A stretch of DNA of 64,000 nucleotides, taken from contig CM074189.1 in NCBI GenBank assembly GCA_037179385.1, positions 20,409,020 through 20,473,019 on the forward strand. Direction: 5' to 3'. Source of the DNA: Holothuria scabra. Its lineage: Eukaryota; Echinodermata; Holothuroidea; Aspidochirotida; Holothuriidae. A program made the translations under genes and the position numbers. How positions within the stretch are numbered: position 1 is the stretch's first letter; each line of letters begins with the position of its first letter. The notes beneath the pieces are model-generated. The model was not told the DNA's origin. It saw only the letters and a program-made list of their open reading frames with translations, and ran no database searches. Below are positions 1 to 13,164 of the stretch, one piece after another.

Positions 1-3000
1 ACAGTCCCTACTTGGAGTAATTTGGAATACACAAATCCTGGTAATTAGTAATCCTGAGATTCGTGGGTCTTTTGTAGGTCATATGTGGGTCATTTGTGGG
101 GTCCATCTTATCATTTCCTTCATCTGCCTGTACCAGGATTAGTTCTATTCATTTCAAAACTTGAACTTAATCTGCTCATTAAGGGGTGTTGGATTCTTGT
201 AGCAATCTGTGGTGTTGGGAGTTAAAAATTAAAACTAATGCTGATGGAACCCAACAAGATCTCACCATTAATTGATTTCTGGATTGATTTATAGACAAAT
301 CTGAGAAGCTGGTCAATTCAGCCATTAGTGGGGTCCTTCAGCCTAAAATTGTCTTAACTTTATAGTCTGCATTTAATTCTTAATCAACGTATTAAGTGAA
401 AGGGAGGAAATCAAAAGTTATTTGTGTATGCAATCATCCATGATACAGGTAAGCAAAGAAATTGAAAAATTAAAGCTGATGGACCCAAGTTACTGATGAC
501 CAAATCAAACCATGACTTGACTGTTTGGATTCTTCCATAATTATCCACTATGTGGTATAAAAAGTATGTGGGTTTTTTTACTGGGTGGGAGAAGTCAAAA
601 TGGAAAGAGCTCTGTTAGTAGGGGGAAGTTAGGAAATATTGTAATGAGCTTGGTACATATTCAATCGTAGTAATGAAAATTCTGTTTATTATGTCATTCT
701 TTCCTGGAGGCAATGACCAGTATTCTCCTTTCCTTAAAGTTTTCTGTCGATGACAGATTTCTAAAAGAAAATGTCAGTTTCAGTGCATTGCTGTCGTGAT
801 CTTCATGATTTTTCTGTGGTTGAGATGAAGTATTCTTCGTTGCTGCTGTGTTATGTGAGTTTTACATCTTTCTCCCTTCTCATAGCAGCCTAAGACAAGG
901 ATATAAAAAATGATCCAAACTCAATTACATAGAAGTGTAACCTCCAGGTTTCAGTAGGAAACATTCCATTTAATGTGGGATTTTTTCATCTCCTTACATG
1001 TATAGACAGACAATCAAGAAGCAAGATTTATTTGAAGGTCACTTGGTCTTTGTACAGCTTTTCATAGGATTTATGTGGCGATTCTGTGTCTGTTCAGAAT
1101 GTTTTTATGCCAAAGCCCAAATTTTGTAGGTTCGATGCATTATTTGTTTCCTTTTGTAATGTGACCTTCTGTTGACAATGCCTGAAAATTGTAAGACTTA
1201 AATTTCACTGCATTCTGTTATTCTGTTATATCCAGTTCAATCAATTCTGCCTCAAGAAATTCAGGAGAAAAGCTTGTTTTTCTCACTATGACCCTGCAGA
1301 TTAAACACTCTTCTGTACAACCCTGTTAAAGGCATACATAAGCAGCCTCACCAGACTTACTTGCACAACAGCTTAATAACACACTTCCTTGCATATCTCT
1401 TCCTAGTATCTTCTGTGATATTGTAGAGCATGGTACAACATATTCAAAGTATACCAAGAAGTAAATTCTGGTAAATTCCCCAATTCAGTGGCAAAAAAAA
1501 ATGTCACATGAGTCTATGTTGCTCCTCCTTACCTCCTATTTACATATGTATTTCCCCTAATTTCCTAACAATACCCATTTGGCAGACTCTTAGAACAGGT
1601 GGCGCCCTAGCCCTTCCAACTATCTCACCAGCTCATTCCTCTATTGCCATGCTTGCAGTGAGGACGCACACATTTCGAGCTGCTAGCTTGCCTTTGCTGT
1701 CTGTTCTTCGAGAATTCAGGTAAATTCCCCAATTCAGTGGCAAAAAGAAATGTCATATAATTCTCAAGAACCGTACATAATCTACAAAGCCCCTCATTAC
1801 TTCATATTTACATATGTACCCCCTACTTACTCTCAGTAAGTCCCTGGCAAGCTTCTAATAGCACAGAGGCACCAGGTGACCTTCAGTAAAGGTCACTTGA
1901 TGATGTCATTTACTACGTTAATCCAAATAAGGGGCAACTCCATTCCACTATAAAAAAAATTTGTACCCTCTATCTTAACTCAATACAAATAGTTTGAAGT
2001 ATACCATTTGCAGTTACCCTTTAAAGCTTGTTCATTCTGATATGTCCTTTCGAAGTATTTACCCCTTACCACATGACTTTGCAAAAATCATACCCTCTAG
2101 GAAGGGTTCAGTTTACTTGGGTGCATACTGCTCAAGTGCATGAAGAATTTTTGACATGAATGTAACTTTGGAGGCTGACATTCCTGTTGTGCATCCAACT
2201 AAAATTGGTTTGAATTGCTGTCCACCTGGTACTGCAGCTTTTCACAGAAGTTATGCGAGCAGTCAGTTTCACAGAATGTGAGCTCGAAGTTATAGGTACT
2301 TTGTTGCAACAGCTTCAGTGTTTCAGTGATATTTATTCCACACCTTAATTAAGTTTGCTTAACATCCTGTACCATCAGTGCAAATAAATATAAATGAATG
2401 AACTCACGCTAGTTCCATGCCCACAAAGATACTCATTTTCTTTCAGGGAATAGTAGAATCTGTCTGGTTGCACATCAACTGGCAATTAGTTACATTATCT
2501 GCATTGTAAAGACTGTTAACAAACACATTGAAGATAGAATATATCTGTATAATCTATTATAATTATTTATAAGAGTTTAATATGATTGCTTAATAATTGA
2601 ACAAAGAATAAATGACCTTTGATGTCTTGAACAGGTTGGGCACTCAAACTTTCAGTAAAGGGGGTCTACAGTATAAGAAGTGTTGCAAATCTTCTGCCAA
2701 CTTGCATCATACATTAACACATTTACGTACCTTATATTACTGTAAGTCCCTTACAAAAGTTCTTTTTATTTAAGTAGAGTAATTAACTCATGCAACAAAA
2801 ATATCAGGAAAGGAAATGTTATGCAGACTACAAAGAGTTGTATACAGTTGCCCAAGCCCAACACATACACCATTGATGCCTTTTGTCCACATATGTGATG
2901 CAGGGATTAACATTAATACTTACACAATCATTCAACGACCACAGATTATACATTTGTGCTCACTCTGTGTATCACATTTTATCTTTAAAGTCTTCTTAAA

Positions 3001-3095
3001 CAGAGCTATAAAAATATTTATCCTATAAAGGGATTTACATTTTGAACATTTTCTATTATCTTCAGGCTGGCAGTTATCATTACAATTAATTTTCC
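1..3095. other. Non-coding upstream sequence
   Basis: AT-rich sequence without a recognisable gene. Reading frames are short and unlike any family I know. The only structure I see is the duplicated block at 1470-1960, entered separately. It may be intron of AMPD or intergenic. Confidence 0.6.
1470..1960. repeat. Two-copy direct repeat, period 250 bp
   Basis: GGTAAATTCCCCAATTCAGT, followed by GGCAAAAA, occurs at 1470 and again at 1719-1720. Each is followed some 60-80 bases later by matching stretches (catatttacatatgta, cccct..). The second copy is clearly diverged after its first 40 bases. Confidence 0.6.
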
Positions 3096-3400
3096 TTAAA
3101 GGCCCAGTTCTCTCACCCCAAACAGTACCAACTCTCCTAACCTTCTCACTGAAGCCCCTCCCACAATTGTCTGAAATTCATCCTCATCCAGATACAATCT
3201 CAGTTTATTGCTTCAAGGTGAGTATAGAAAAACTCAATTTATGAAATCAATACACCATCAGTACCGTTCATGCTGTGTAATATGAGCTTTGGTAAGTGTG
3301 CATTGTTTGAATTAGCTGCCAATCAAAGAGCTGAGCCAATTGAGAATTTCGGTATCCCCGTACCAAAATCGTTGTTTGGGTGAGAGGTTTGGCCCTTTAA
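3096..3400. mobile_element. TTAA-flanked MITE, copy 1
   Basis: The left end TTAAAGGCCCAGTTCTCTCA (continuing CCCCAAAC) is the inverted counterpart of the right end gtttgggtgagaggtttggcccttTAA. This gives about 25-bp terminal inverted repeats with TTAA at both edges. The interior matches 16132-16430 (cacaattgtc..aattcatcctcatc, gtaatatgagct). It has no coding capacity. A TTAA target is typical of piggyBac-type transposition; the family assignment is inference. Confidence 0.65.
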
Positions 3401-4550
3401 TGTTCCAAAAATTCCTGTCAAATTTCCAAATTTTCCAGAAAGGAACATCTTCGTTTCCCAGTTTTATCCACTTGTGGTAGTGAATAGATGATGTCCATTC
3501 CACCCTCAGTTAAGTTCTGGAAATCACATATCTAAGTTCAACAATAATTTGTTCTTAAGTGAGTTTTTTTCTCTGATTTATGTTTAACTGTCTGTGGAAG
3601 TTGATAATAAATGAGGACTAAATAAGATATGAGATTTTCTTATTAAAACCCTTTTGGGCTTCCTTGTTAAAATTTTACCAGGGTAATCTTATTTGCTATT
3701 CTTCTCAACATTCAAATAGTACAGCCACATGCCCTGTGTATATCTGCATCAACACACTTCCAGTAAAATGTGTCTTCTCAATATTTCAGTCCTTCTTATC
3801 CTGTGATTTATTTATAAATTTATTCCTGGTTTCGTGACAAATCAGTCTTGTAGACTTAATAAACAACTCATAGGAATGAAGTGCTTTGCTTCTGTTTGTG
3901 GGATGACCTTGTACATCCTACAATGCATCTACAAATTGGAGTCATCTTTACTTATTGTTCGGATTCGAGTGACAGTGACAGGAACAAGTTTTGGGGGATG
4001 TATTGGTGAATTGTATTTTAAAGGCTGTAGAAGATGTTGAAGGTTGCATCTCTTATCAGGAGCATTTTGAAATATTAAAGAGAAATATTTTATTTGTTTT
4101 ACTGACAAGTCTTATTTATTGAAACAATGCTATGGATGCAGCATGGTAGGTACATTATAAATTCAAAATAAGGCACCTACAGTACTCAAGAAACAGGTTT
4201 CTTGCAGATTGAAATTCAGTTTATTGTTACTCAAGCATAATTTGTACAATCAAACTAATAAACTTTCAGAAATTCAAATGATGCCTCTGCCATAAATCTT
4301 CTACAAATGCCCTTCTATGAATGGATAATTTTTGAGGAGATGAAGCTACTGTCTGGAGTTATTGTTGAGACTGGACAGTTTTCTAATGATTAAAACTACT
4401 CTTATTGTATGCTATTCAATTTGTTCCAATTAAATTCAGTTGTTATTCAATCAGTGCAAATAGAAAGTGAAAATTAAAAATCATTGTTATAAAGATCAGA
4501 AAACAATGTAAAGGTTGGAAATTTTGACAACAGTGTCTTTTCTTTTACAG
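3401..4550. other. Non-coding sequence before the candidate exon
   Basis: AT-rich with no recognised gene or repeat. Short frames only. Confidence 0.6.
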
Positions 4551-4589
4551 AAGACGTTAAAAAGGTTCTGTTCAAAGCAGACATTTCAG
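4551..4589 (+). CDS. Candidate 39-nt upstream AMPD exon
   Basis: A strong pyrimidine-rich acceptor (TGTCTTTTCTTTTACAG) precedes 39 nt that end in CAG followed by gtattt. In the frame that leaves one base at the end, it reads xAA then DVKKVLFKADIS then G. That single G joins to the AT opening the exon at 14815 to make Asp, giving ...ADIS-D-HPIHAP..., with no stop. In human AMPD2 the equivalent place reads roughly ...VSADAPVHPP, a poorly conserved linker, so homology cannot be shown. A 10.2-kb intron would follow. It could be a chance AG..GT pair. The phase match and acceptor quality are seen in the sequence; membership of the gene is inference. Confidence 0.35.
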
Positions 4590-6039
4590 GTATTTAGCAG
4601 AGGAATTACTTAATGAGCAAACCTGACGACAAAATTAATTGCTTACAAACCATGTTACTAGACAATTTGCTTACATGTCTTGATGTGCTCTAGTTCATTG
4701 AGAATACTAATTTCACATCATTTTTCCTTTTTCCCCTGCGGTCTGCATTTTTTTTTTCTTTAAGGGGACGGGAAAGCTGATGAGGTGAATGCAGACATGT
4801 CTCTTCATGGATACTTAAACTGCAAATATGAGTATACCATATTTTAACAGGGCAGTCAGAGTGGGCCTACAGAAAGTATCCTGCTTGTTTAACTGATCCT
4901 TAAAGCCCGTCACAGTAATAGTTAGGGCATTTGCAATAATTGCTGTACATACAGGTAGAGTCTGGGAAAATATCAAGACTGCCTTAAGAACTCTATTAGG
5001 GTGTTCAAACGTATGTCTCTTGTTGGCTTTGGTTGGCATAGAGCATGTGCAACACATGATTGTTCGTTGTGTGTTGCGCGTGTTAAAACTTTTACAATTG
5101 CACGCAGAAAGTAGACAGACTAGAAACTACCTTCTTTTGAGACCTTCGCTGTAAGCACGCTCTACCAACTCTTTTGACGTCTAGCCATGTTGGCATTTGC
5201 TTGTAATCACTGAATGAGTCTATTATGGAGTAGGTTACAATACTACATTTAAATGGAATTAAATTACACAACAAACATGTAGTACACTGTCAGCTAGGTG
5301 AAAGGTGAATTTCAAATGAGTTTTAAAAATGTGGTTTTCAATTTCAAGATTGGTTTCAAGTATGGTACAAACAGGTTCAAGTCCTCCTCTTAAGTCCCCC
5401 CATACAGCTGGGGAATACCATGGTCATATTCTATAGTCCCCAACCCATGGGGGCTGGAGGGTAGCTTTATGGATGCAAGGAAGATGCAAACCTTTCATTT
5501 TGTCTGAAGCATACTGCAGTTTAAGATACTGTAACAATCGGGAAGTTCGTATTTTCCACCTTTCTGAGTGAGTACAGTGTGATAGAAAAATACAGATAAT
5601 GATATGCTTGAAAATATACAGATGAAAATGATGTATTTTGAAGCAGCTTACCCTCTATGTTGTGTCACTTCCCTTGACAATACATAAACAGTGAACATCA
5701 CCTCTTAAACAAGTAGACCAGGGCCACACACATATCCTGAAAATTTGGGCTTAGTCTAAATCTGATTTTCTTAATAAAGCACTTAGCCATGTGTGTGACT
5801 CAAATGTAGACTATAACTCTATTTGAAACTCCAACAGTTATACTGTAAGGTGTTAGCTGGCACAGTGGTAGGGATATAGTTTTTTTTCTTTTTTCATGGA
5901 TTGGGGGGGGGGTAGGCTGAAACCAGATCAAGAGTATTTTTTATTTATGCATATCGTCTTCACTTTGTGCCTTTATAAAATTTTGTGGTATTTGGGGGAG
6001 TGAGGAAATAATTAGGTATTGCACAGAATTGTCCTTGAT

Positions 6040-6194
6040 ATAGACCTATTTCCAAATAGCAATTGCAAAGGATTGTGGGATAGAGTTTTGGTGCGCGTCA
6101 ATTTTGTCAATGGCATTTTACTGTGGTGAAAATCTACGTATACCCAAAACGTATCCCACGATGCATTGTAATTGCTATTTGGAAATAGGTCTAT
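6040..6194. mobile_element. Short inverted-repeat element (MITE)
   Basis: About 55-bp arms: ATAGACCTATTTCCAAATAG at 6040 and its reverse complement ending at 6194. The pairing continues inward past GATTGTGGGAT/ATCCCACGATGC to the TTTTGG/CCAAAA step. The loop is about 45 bp. TA next to both ends (tata|gacc..ggtc|tatg) is compatible with a mariner-type target but is too short to prove it. Confidence 0.75.
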
Positions 6195-7369
6195 GGCATT
6201 CACTATAGAAGCTCTCTGAAGAAAGTTGTCTATGAATGGGGTGTTGAACATTTAACATGTCAGCTTAGCTGCTCACATTGACTTGAATGGTTCCCAACAG
6301 AGGTGCTTGCAGAGAATAACAACCAAGTACAGTAGCTAAAACATAAATTTCTTGATTTTGTAGTAAGCTTTGAATGCCAGCAGCACAGTGCAAGTGCATA
6401 CACTGCAAAATTATTTCGACAGTTTGCAATGCATTAATGCATTTTACATTATTCAGCAATGCATTTAGAAATCCCACATGGTTTTCTATGCAACTTTGAG
6501 TTCCTAAAAACGCTGTAAGATATCACATATCGAACAAGTGTTTTTGTAGATCATCTCTTTGACATGCTAAGGGTAGGCAGTCAAAGTGAATAATGAAAAA
6601 CATACCTGTTTCTATGAAGTAAAACAGTTAAACAATTACATGTGCAAAATTTGCTTCCATAAAGCTTTGTAATTGCAGAGTATGCAACTAAAGAAATAAG
6701 CAGTATTGATGTCAAGAAATAGGTTGCTATAATATGATGCATAAACAAATGCCATTGCTTAGCAATTTTTCAAATCTTTGTCTTGTGCATTTATCATGGT
6801 ACTGTTTGATGCCTGACTTGACAGGCATTGAGGATTATACATTAATTTTAGCAAGAGCACCATTGCTTAAGTCACAAATTTCATTAACATGTCTCATTTA
6901 CAGATTCCATAACAAACCATGCAACATGCAATATAATCACAACTGTTATTGGAGTTTAAAGTGAAATGAATATAGTAGACCGAAAACCTATTGCATTATG
7001 GGAAATTTTAAACTTTATTGAAGTACAGTGTGCAAGAATACAGTAAAATGTAGTTCATCTGAACTCTCTTTTTCTGCTGCCGTGTGTATATTAGCCAGCA
7101 TTGTGAGTTTTAATCAGACTAGTTCAATACTAGTGACCAACTCAGTTTGAAACAATTTTCCATCAGTAGTTCCTTTTGAAATTTAAAGTGGAAATTTTAT
7201 TAGCAAAATGTATGAACTAGCCTACATGCGAAAAACCTTCTTTGTTGTGATCATCGTGCCATTAAAGTTGGGTGATAGGTGTATTGGTAATTTGGTCCTG
7301 AAATAGTCATGTAAATTTAGGGACATGGTAAAGTCATGATATTTTATTTTCCTTAAAGCAGCACATTGA

Positions 7370-7710
7370 GTTGGTTCATGAAATTCACCAATTTTATCCA
7401 AACCTCTTAAGTTTTCCATACCGATTACAAATGGTCAGACTTAGACAATCCCCATATTCTACATACAAATAAGTGTTTTATTTAACAGTCAAATTCAATT
7501 TTTATAAATTAATGGCCAGAGACTGTTTTAAATTATGTACACTACCTTAACAAGTGAGGACTTGGCAAAATTCAAAATTTTAACTATTCTGTAACTTTTT
7601 GGATATAAAACTTGACTTATTATGCTAACTAAAAGCATTGTCATGTGGTGACTGCCTCTTTAACACTCCCATTATTAGTTATTATATCAACTGAGTGAGC
7701 TCCTTTAAGG
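7370..7710. repeat. Diverged dispersed repeat, copy 1
   Basis: Collinear with 23820-24180. Shared blocks are ttcatRaaattcac, cctacatacaaataa, caaattcaaaattt.aact, ctgtaactttt, aacttgaYttattatg/aggcatact, and the ending gcctcttta. The copies are old and gapped. No open reading frame is shared. Confidence 0.5.
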
Positions 7711-8854
7711 TGCAGGAACCTTAATCAAAAACGAGGTCTTTTGCAAGAAGGTACAGACTTGATGTTACACAGATCATATAAGACCTTGTTTTAGTGACTC
7801 TGAAAGGTGAACATGACTGTATACCTATTGGTTCTATTTTGGGACAATTCATGCCAAGTTATATAGTACTTTAAGAAACCTGTCAAGATTGGTATAATGT
7901 CATCTCCATACATAGCTACCTTGTACTGTAATGTTCCAGTAGACAGAATTTTTCTGTGTAGAAAATAATGTAGGTATAAATCTAAATTAGGAACAGAAAA
8001 AAACCTTAAGGCATGAATCTTACTTCAAATGTAGTAAAGCTATAACAAATATTGGCTTTTTAAGTCAGAAATGAAATGTCTGCTTGTTTATAAGAGGTCA
8101 TCTCATCTCAATATTTGCTTCAACAAATTACATGTAAGCTGATGATGCCCTAATCATTTTGAAGCCATGAATCAAAGTAATAAATTGTAGCTCCCAAAAT
8201 GCAACCTGTTTTGTAGAGGGCATTGATATCAAGTTACATTGCTTCCATTGTATCTCAGTTTGTGTATTTTATGCCCTTCATACCATCTAATTTTGCAAAT
8301 TATTCTGCTTATAAGCTTTTTTAAATACCAACGGAGTCCCAATGTCTGTAGATGATGGCTATGGTTAAACAATACCATCACATATGTTATAATCTGCTTT
8401 TTAAATCTAGTTACCTTGTAATGGATAACAATAAGTACCATTGTCAGTGAATGATGATTGACATCCAAAGAATTCTAGTTGCAATCGTGAGATGTGGTTT
8501 TAATCAGTAATATTGTGATTGAAGGGGTATACTTACTTTTAAGTGACTTAAATTACTGTATGTCAGTCAAGTATACTAAATATACCCAAAATACCCCTCA
8601 TTCACATGTGTATTCCTGTATTGGCAGTAGTAGTCATCTGACAAAAGCCAGTGACACCCTAGTTATCCTTACCTATGAGGATGAGGCACTAAACCGGAGC
8701 AGTTTAGGGTATCTTTTATTCACATTACTTGCAGTACTTACAGTACCTCCTATTTTTGCAGTTTGCCTTTCTGCTGTTTGTTACATCATGATATATAGCT
8801 CTGCAGTTGGCAGACAGGTAAAGCATTGACAGGTTGGGAGAAAGGTAGGAGTGA

Positions 8855-8950
8855 TGGGTGGGTGGAGAAGGGGTGGGAATGGGTTAGGGAGGTTGTGAAA
8901 GGGGCAGGGTGGGTGCAGGGAAGGGTCCAGAAACTGTAGGGAAGGGGTAC
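8855..8950 (+). repeat. G-rich degenerate tract
   Basis: Repeated GGGTGGG, GGGG and GGGTTAGGG-like motifs separated by short A/T spacers on the plus strand. It has several runs of three or more G within 30 bases, so it has G-quadruplex potential. Confidence 0.6.
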
Positions 8951-11318
8951 AGGAGTTCATGTGGGAATATGAGTATCAGGCCTCCCACATTGGCCTCCAG
9001 TTGTGCAAGGGTGTCATCTCCATGCTAGCAAATAGTGCCAGACAGCACTTGCAGGCATATAAGCTAGGAATTAGATGGAATAAATCAGAGGTGAGTAAGT
9101 AACATTTGAAATTTAGAACCAAGGTGAGGTTTATTGAATCAAGACTTCAATAAACTTTGTTTATTGGAAACATTTTACAAATTTTTCTTAGTGGAATGGA
9201 TGAGAAGAACTAAGGGAGATGGCAAAGTAATCATTAACCAAAACGACAGACAAAGAGTGATAAACAAACTTATGCTTTAAATTCAGTCAGATTTGCATTC
9301 TGTGAGCTAAGGGATTTTCAAAGTTATGTATACAACAGTATGGGAGCTATTTCAAAAATTTGTTACTACCTGAGTAAATACTCTTAGATGAACCAGGTAA
9401 CAGCTCGGATGACTGGCTTGAATCCTTGTATTACCAATAATTTTTCTCACGAGTTGATGATTTTAATGGGAAACAGAACTTGCTTTTAAAATTTTTCTCT
9501 CCTTTTTTATGATGATTGTGTTTATCTACTCATTAATAGTTGTTTATTCTCAAGTCTGCATCCAAACTTTTTGTTTTACTTGTTAAATATGGTTCCAGTT
9601 TTCTGTAGATATGTTTGCACACAGTAAAATCCTGCATGTGTATTCCATAGATTGTTGTTTTCCAGCTTCAAATCTGTTCATGTTTTTCCTCACCAAGTTA
9701 AAATATCTTTTCTTATGTCTCGTTTTTTGTCCGATTTGACAGTAGTGCGTCGAGTTTAAAAGAGAGTTGAGTGTTTGTTCTTTGTATTCCAGAATCCCAG
9801 TACCACCTCTATGGTATTCATACGAGCCGTAAGTCTGCACAAGTTTCTGCACCTGTGTGTCCGTTTGCTGTGCATGACCTCATGTGTGATAGCGCCCTCT
9901 GTACCCAACCTCACTTTTAACTTTTTCTAAACAACCACACACCAATTCTGTGTGCAGTTTATGATAAAATTTTGCATGTTTCAGATTGGCAGTCTTCAAA
10001 ATATGGGTTTTAATGAAAAGGTGGGTCATTGAAGACTTTTTCACAGGAATGAAAGCCAACTGAAATTATATTATGTGAATTTATCTCATGTAGTTTTACC
10101 TTCTAAGGGCATTGTTTATAATTATAGATACTGTATCACACTTGGAGATTTTACTGTTACTATTTTGTCATTCTTGACTCAGTTACAGAGCTTTTGGAGT
10201 CTTGAACTTTGACCCATGCCCATGCTAGTGAGATGATGAACCTATCATTCTTTTCAAGTTACTGTGAAAAGTGCAATGTTTTACAGCCCTAGATAAAGAC
10301 AAAGTTTTATTTAGCAGCCCACCACCACACTCCATAATTCCCCTAGAAGTTTAAATTGTAGCAGCTAGTATTCTTGAACTCAAGCACTGCCTTGGGAAGA
10401 TGCCAAATAGTTTAAATTATTTTGGGGGATTTAGTCTAGATTACGGATAGTTGTAGTGCTTGACTTGGAGGGCTTTAAGCAAACATACATGAAAGACTGT
10501 CTCCTGTTATGCATGGTTAAAGTTTCAAAGTTTAATACACATTGGTGAGATAGTACAAACAAAAATGGTGACATACAATCCATCTTTCTGTTTAGTGAGG
10601 GCAGAGAGCATGATCTTGTAGATTGGTGGTAAAAAGGTCTTATTCATAGACATAACAAATTGTCAGTCTGGTGGGTTTACGAGAAAGAACACTGCATGCA
10701 CAATGTTAAGTTGGCACATGTGCATAGTAGAATTACCTCCATGTCCCGCTTGTACACAAATCAGCTGTGTGTATTGTTGCAATGATAATCAGTTTACCCC
10801 CATTTAGAGGGCAGTCTTTGCTTTCTGTGGTGTCTCATGTGCATGGCCTGTCTGGAGGATTTGCTGCTCCTGTCTGATCAAAGGTGTGGAACTGTACAAC
10901 CAGTTTCCCTATTCTAGGATTAATTCGTGGTCGTCGTGGTAACTGTAACATTTGTAGCAATTATTTTGTCTCTCAGGTTCATGTTAATAACTTACAAAAG
11001 CTGATTATGATTCAGAATCTAGAATATGAGTAAACCATATGTTGGAAACAAATGGAAAATGTAAGACCCATATATGGCTGTGTGCAATTTAAAGCCTAAG
11101 CATAAATTGGGTATCCAGTGTGCCAAAATTTGCCAGGGAAAAACTACCTGTAGAAGTTTGACATTTAGAAATATGTTTCTTTTCTAGCATATCAGGATAA
11201 GCAAAGTGTTATGGGTATTTTTAGCATATCAGGATTATGGAGCAGTTAATATAGGTCAGTAGATATTACAAGAAACTGTAAAGTCAGATTTTACAAAATC
11301 TATTCTTTACAGTGCATT

Positions 11319-11526
11319 GCATGATCAAGTGGTTAGGTCATGGGACTTGCAGTAGGGAGGTCAGGAGTTTGACTCCTGGCAGGGTCATACAGACGACTTG
11401 AAAATTGGAATCTACTGCCATTGTGCTTGCTACGCAGCATAAGCAATGGTGTAGAGAAAGCTAACCAGTGAACTGGTAAAACTGATAAAAAATTTAGACA
11501 CTGACCAACTAATCAACTGTAAAACT
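11319..11526 (+). mobile_element. tRNA-derived SINE, near full length
   Basis: The 5' head contains an A-box-like AAGTGGTTAGG and a B-box-like GAGTTTGACTCCTGG about 35 bases later. It is followed by the family body (tactgccattgtgctt, cataagcaatggtgtag, ccagtgaact) and the end ctgtaaaact. This is the best copy for defining the pol III promoter. The head resembles Glu/Asp/Ser-type tRNA starts, but no cloverleaf is preserved. Confidence 0.85.
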
Positions 11527-12214
11527 TTGCATTTAAATATCCCCAAAACTTTCAAGTTTATTTTCAGCGTATAAGTATCTGCCTCAGTGTGAGCTTAACC
11601 TTCCCCTTCCCTCCCCCCCCCCCCCACGTGTGTACACTAACCACATACTGATGCTCTGGCATTGCATTGTAAACCTAGACTAAAAGGCCTCATTGTTGCA
11701 TCCTGTACAAAATGGCAGTAATGAAGGTAAAAATTAATTAAAATTTCATAGCTTATGTACTGTAGAGCTGTGTACACAGGAGAGTATTAGGGATCAGTTG
11801 TGTCCAGTCCATCTATGATCCACCATTATAGTCTAAGGTGTGGCAGACCTGGATGTCAATATTGTATCACTTGTTTCCTGTCTATTGCAGTGTTAAAATT
11901 TCAGGTAAATGATTGAACTTAATTAAGTCAGTTGAGTTTAACATTTACAGCCGGCATTTAGCCAGCAACTGTAGCAGGGACAAAGGCATATCGCCCGGCA
12001 TGAAGAGCAGATTGCCCAATTACTTGAGTGAGAAAACTCAACAAAAATGCTATGCAAATCCTCTGAAAATTCATAAAGATGTACTATTGCAATACAAAAC
12101 ATTTCACATTTTTATCTTGTGATTAAATGCAAAATGAACTCAATTATGCCGTCTCAAACAATCACTAATTGCGCAAGCAAAACTTCTTAAGAGTCCACTG
12201 TTCCCCTGGCAGTG

Positions 12215-12470
12215 TTGAAATTCTCGATTTATATACCCTGGAATTCATAGAAATTCAGGGAAAATGAAAATTTGAATTTTAAGACCTGACAGGTTCCAGC
12301 AAATGCAGAACTTTTCAAAAGGTCCTAGAAGATGTCAGGGAATCTTAAGAAGTGGACTTACTGTACTGTTCTAATTTTCTCAATGTTCATATACATTATT
12401 TTGTGGAAAAAAGATGGAAGTATGGGATCTGACTGTTTTTAATAGTCCTGGAAATATTAGTCGAGGGTCT
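12215..12470. repeat. Dispersed 'gtcatggaaaa'-type repeat, diverged copy
   Basis: Carries gaaattcagggaaaa, ttaagacctgacagg, ggtcctagaa, tagtcctggaaat and gtcttgaaagg. The same vocabulary recurs in the copies at 21815-22105 and 28050-28500. Confidence 0.5.
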
Positions 12471-12886
12471 TGAAAGGTATTGATAAGAGAGTTTCGACAG
12501 AGGGTGGTAACCCACTCTGGTTTTTCCACACTAAGTAAATACAAAGTACAACAGCCATACTCAGAATTCTGCAGCTAGAGTCATCTACATGGCTAATTGT
12601 TCCCTACTTCAGCGCTCAACATATGGAAGACTTTTAAGTAGTATGTTTAATACCTTGAGTGTGTATACTTTAAAGGGGCAGTCTGAGTTTGTTTTACAAT
12701 TTTTTTACAACTTTAACTCTGCACAACAATCATACATTAAGTTAAAACTAACAAAAGGTGATCAGTCATCATGGTCTGATGTTGTGATTGGCCACCGTAT
12801 GGATGAGGCTTAGTCTTGAATTTGTGTGGAATATTTTCTCCCCAAAGTATTTCAAAATTCCCATTCAACATGAATTAACACACAAT

Positions 12887-13164
12887 CATTATGTGAAATA
12901 GCCCTTACTAAAACTACCTACCACTCAACAATCTAAAACCTGACTTTTGGGTTGTAAGTCAGGGTTTTACCTGATGTTAGTATTCACAGTTTATAGAAAC
13001 TCCAATACTTAGTGGGTTTTATCATATTTTTATTGATATTAGGGTTGGAGTGGCTATAAACGGTAGGTGCAAACATCAAGTAAAAACCCAACTTAACTAC
13101 CTAAAAGTCGGGTTTCAGACTGTTTAATGGTAGGCATTTTTAGTAAGGGCTATTTCATGTAATG
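12887..13164. mobile_element. Long-TIR foldback element
   Basis: Arms of about 90 bp. The left end CATTATGTGAAATAGCCCTT is mirrored by the right end aagggctatttcatgtaatg. Inside, ACTAAAA.CTACCTACCA, AACCTGACTTTT and GATGTT are mirrored in order. The centre is about 85 bp. It has no coding capacity, and the target duplication is not obvious. Confidence 0.8.

Noticed and set aside
8494..8829. 111-codon plus-strand frame with a Val/Leu-rich hydrophobic end and good-looking splice sites (8761-8816)
   Set aside because: No AMPD or other family resemblance. The end phase does not join the exon at 14815. Most likely chance.
11319..11395. Possible functional tRNA gene
   Set aside because: It has A/B boxes but no cloverleaf, and is followed by the SINE body; the same head recurs in other copies.
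11881..11904. 14-nt AG..GT microexon reading VKISG, reminiscent of the AMPD RVTISG motif
   Set aside because: Too short, no continuation, and no consistent phase with the other exons.
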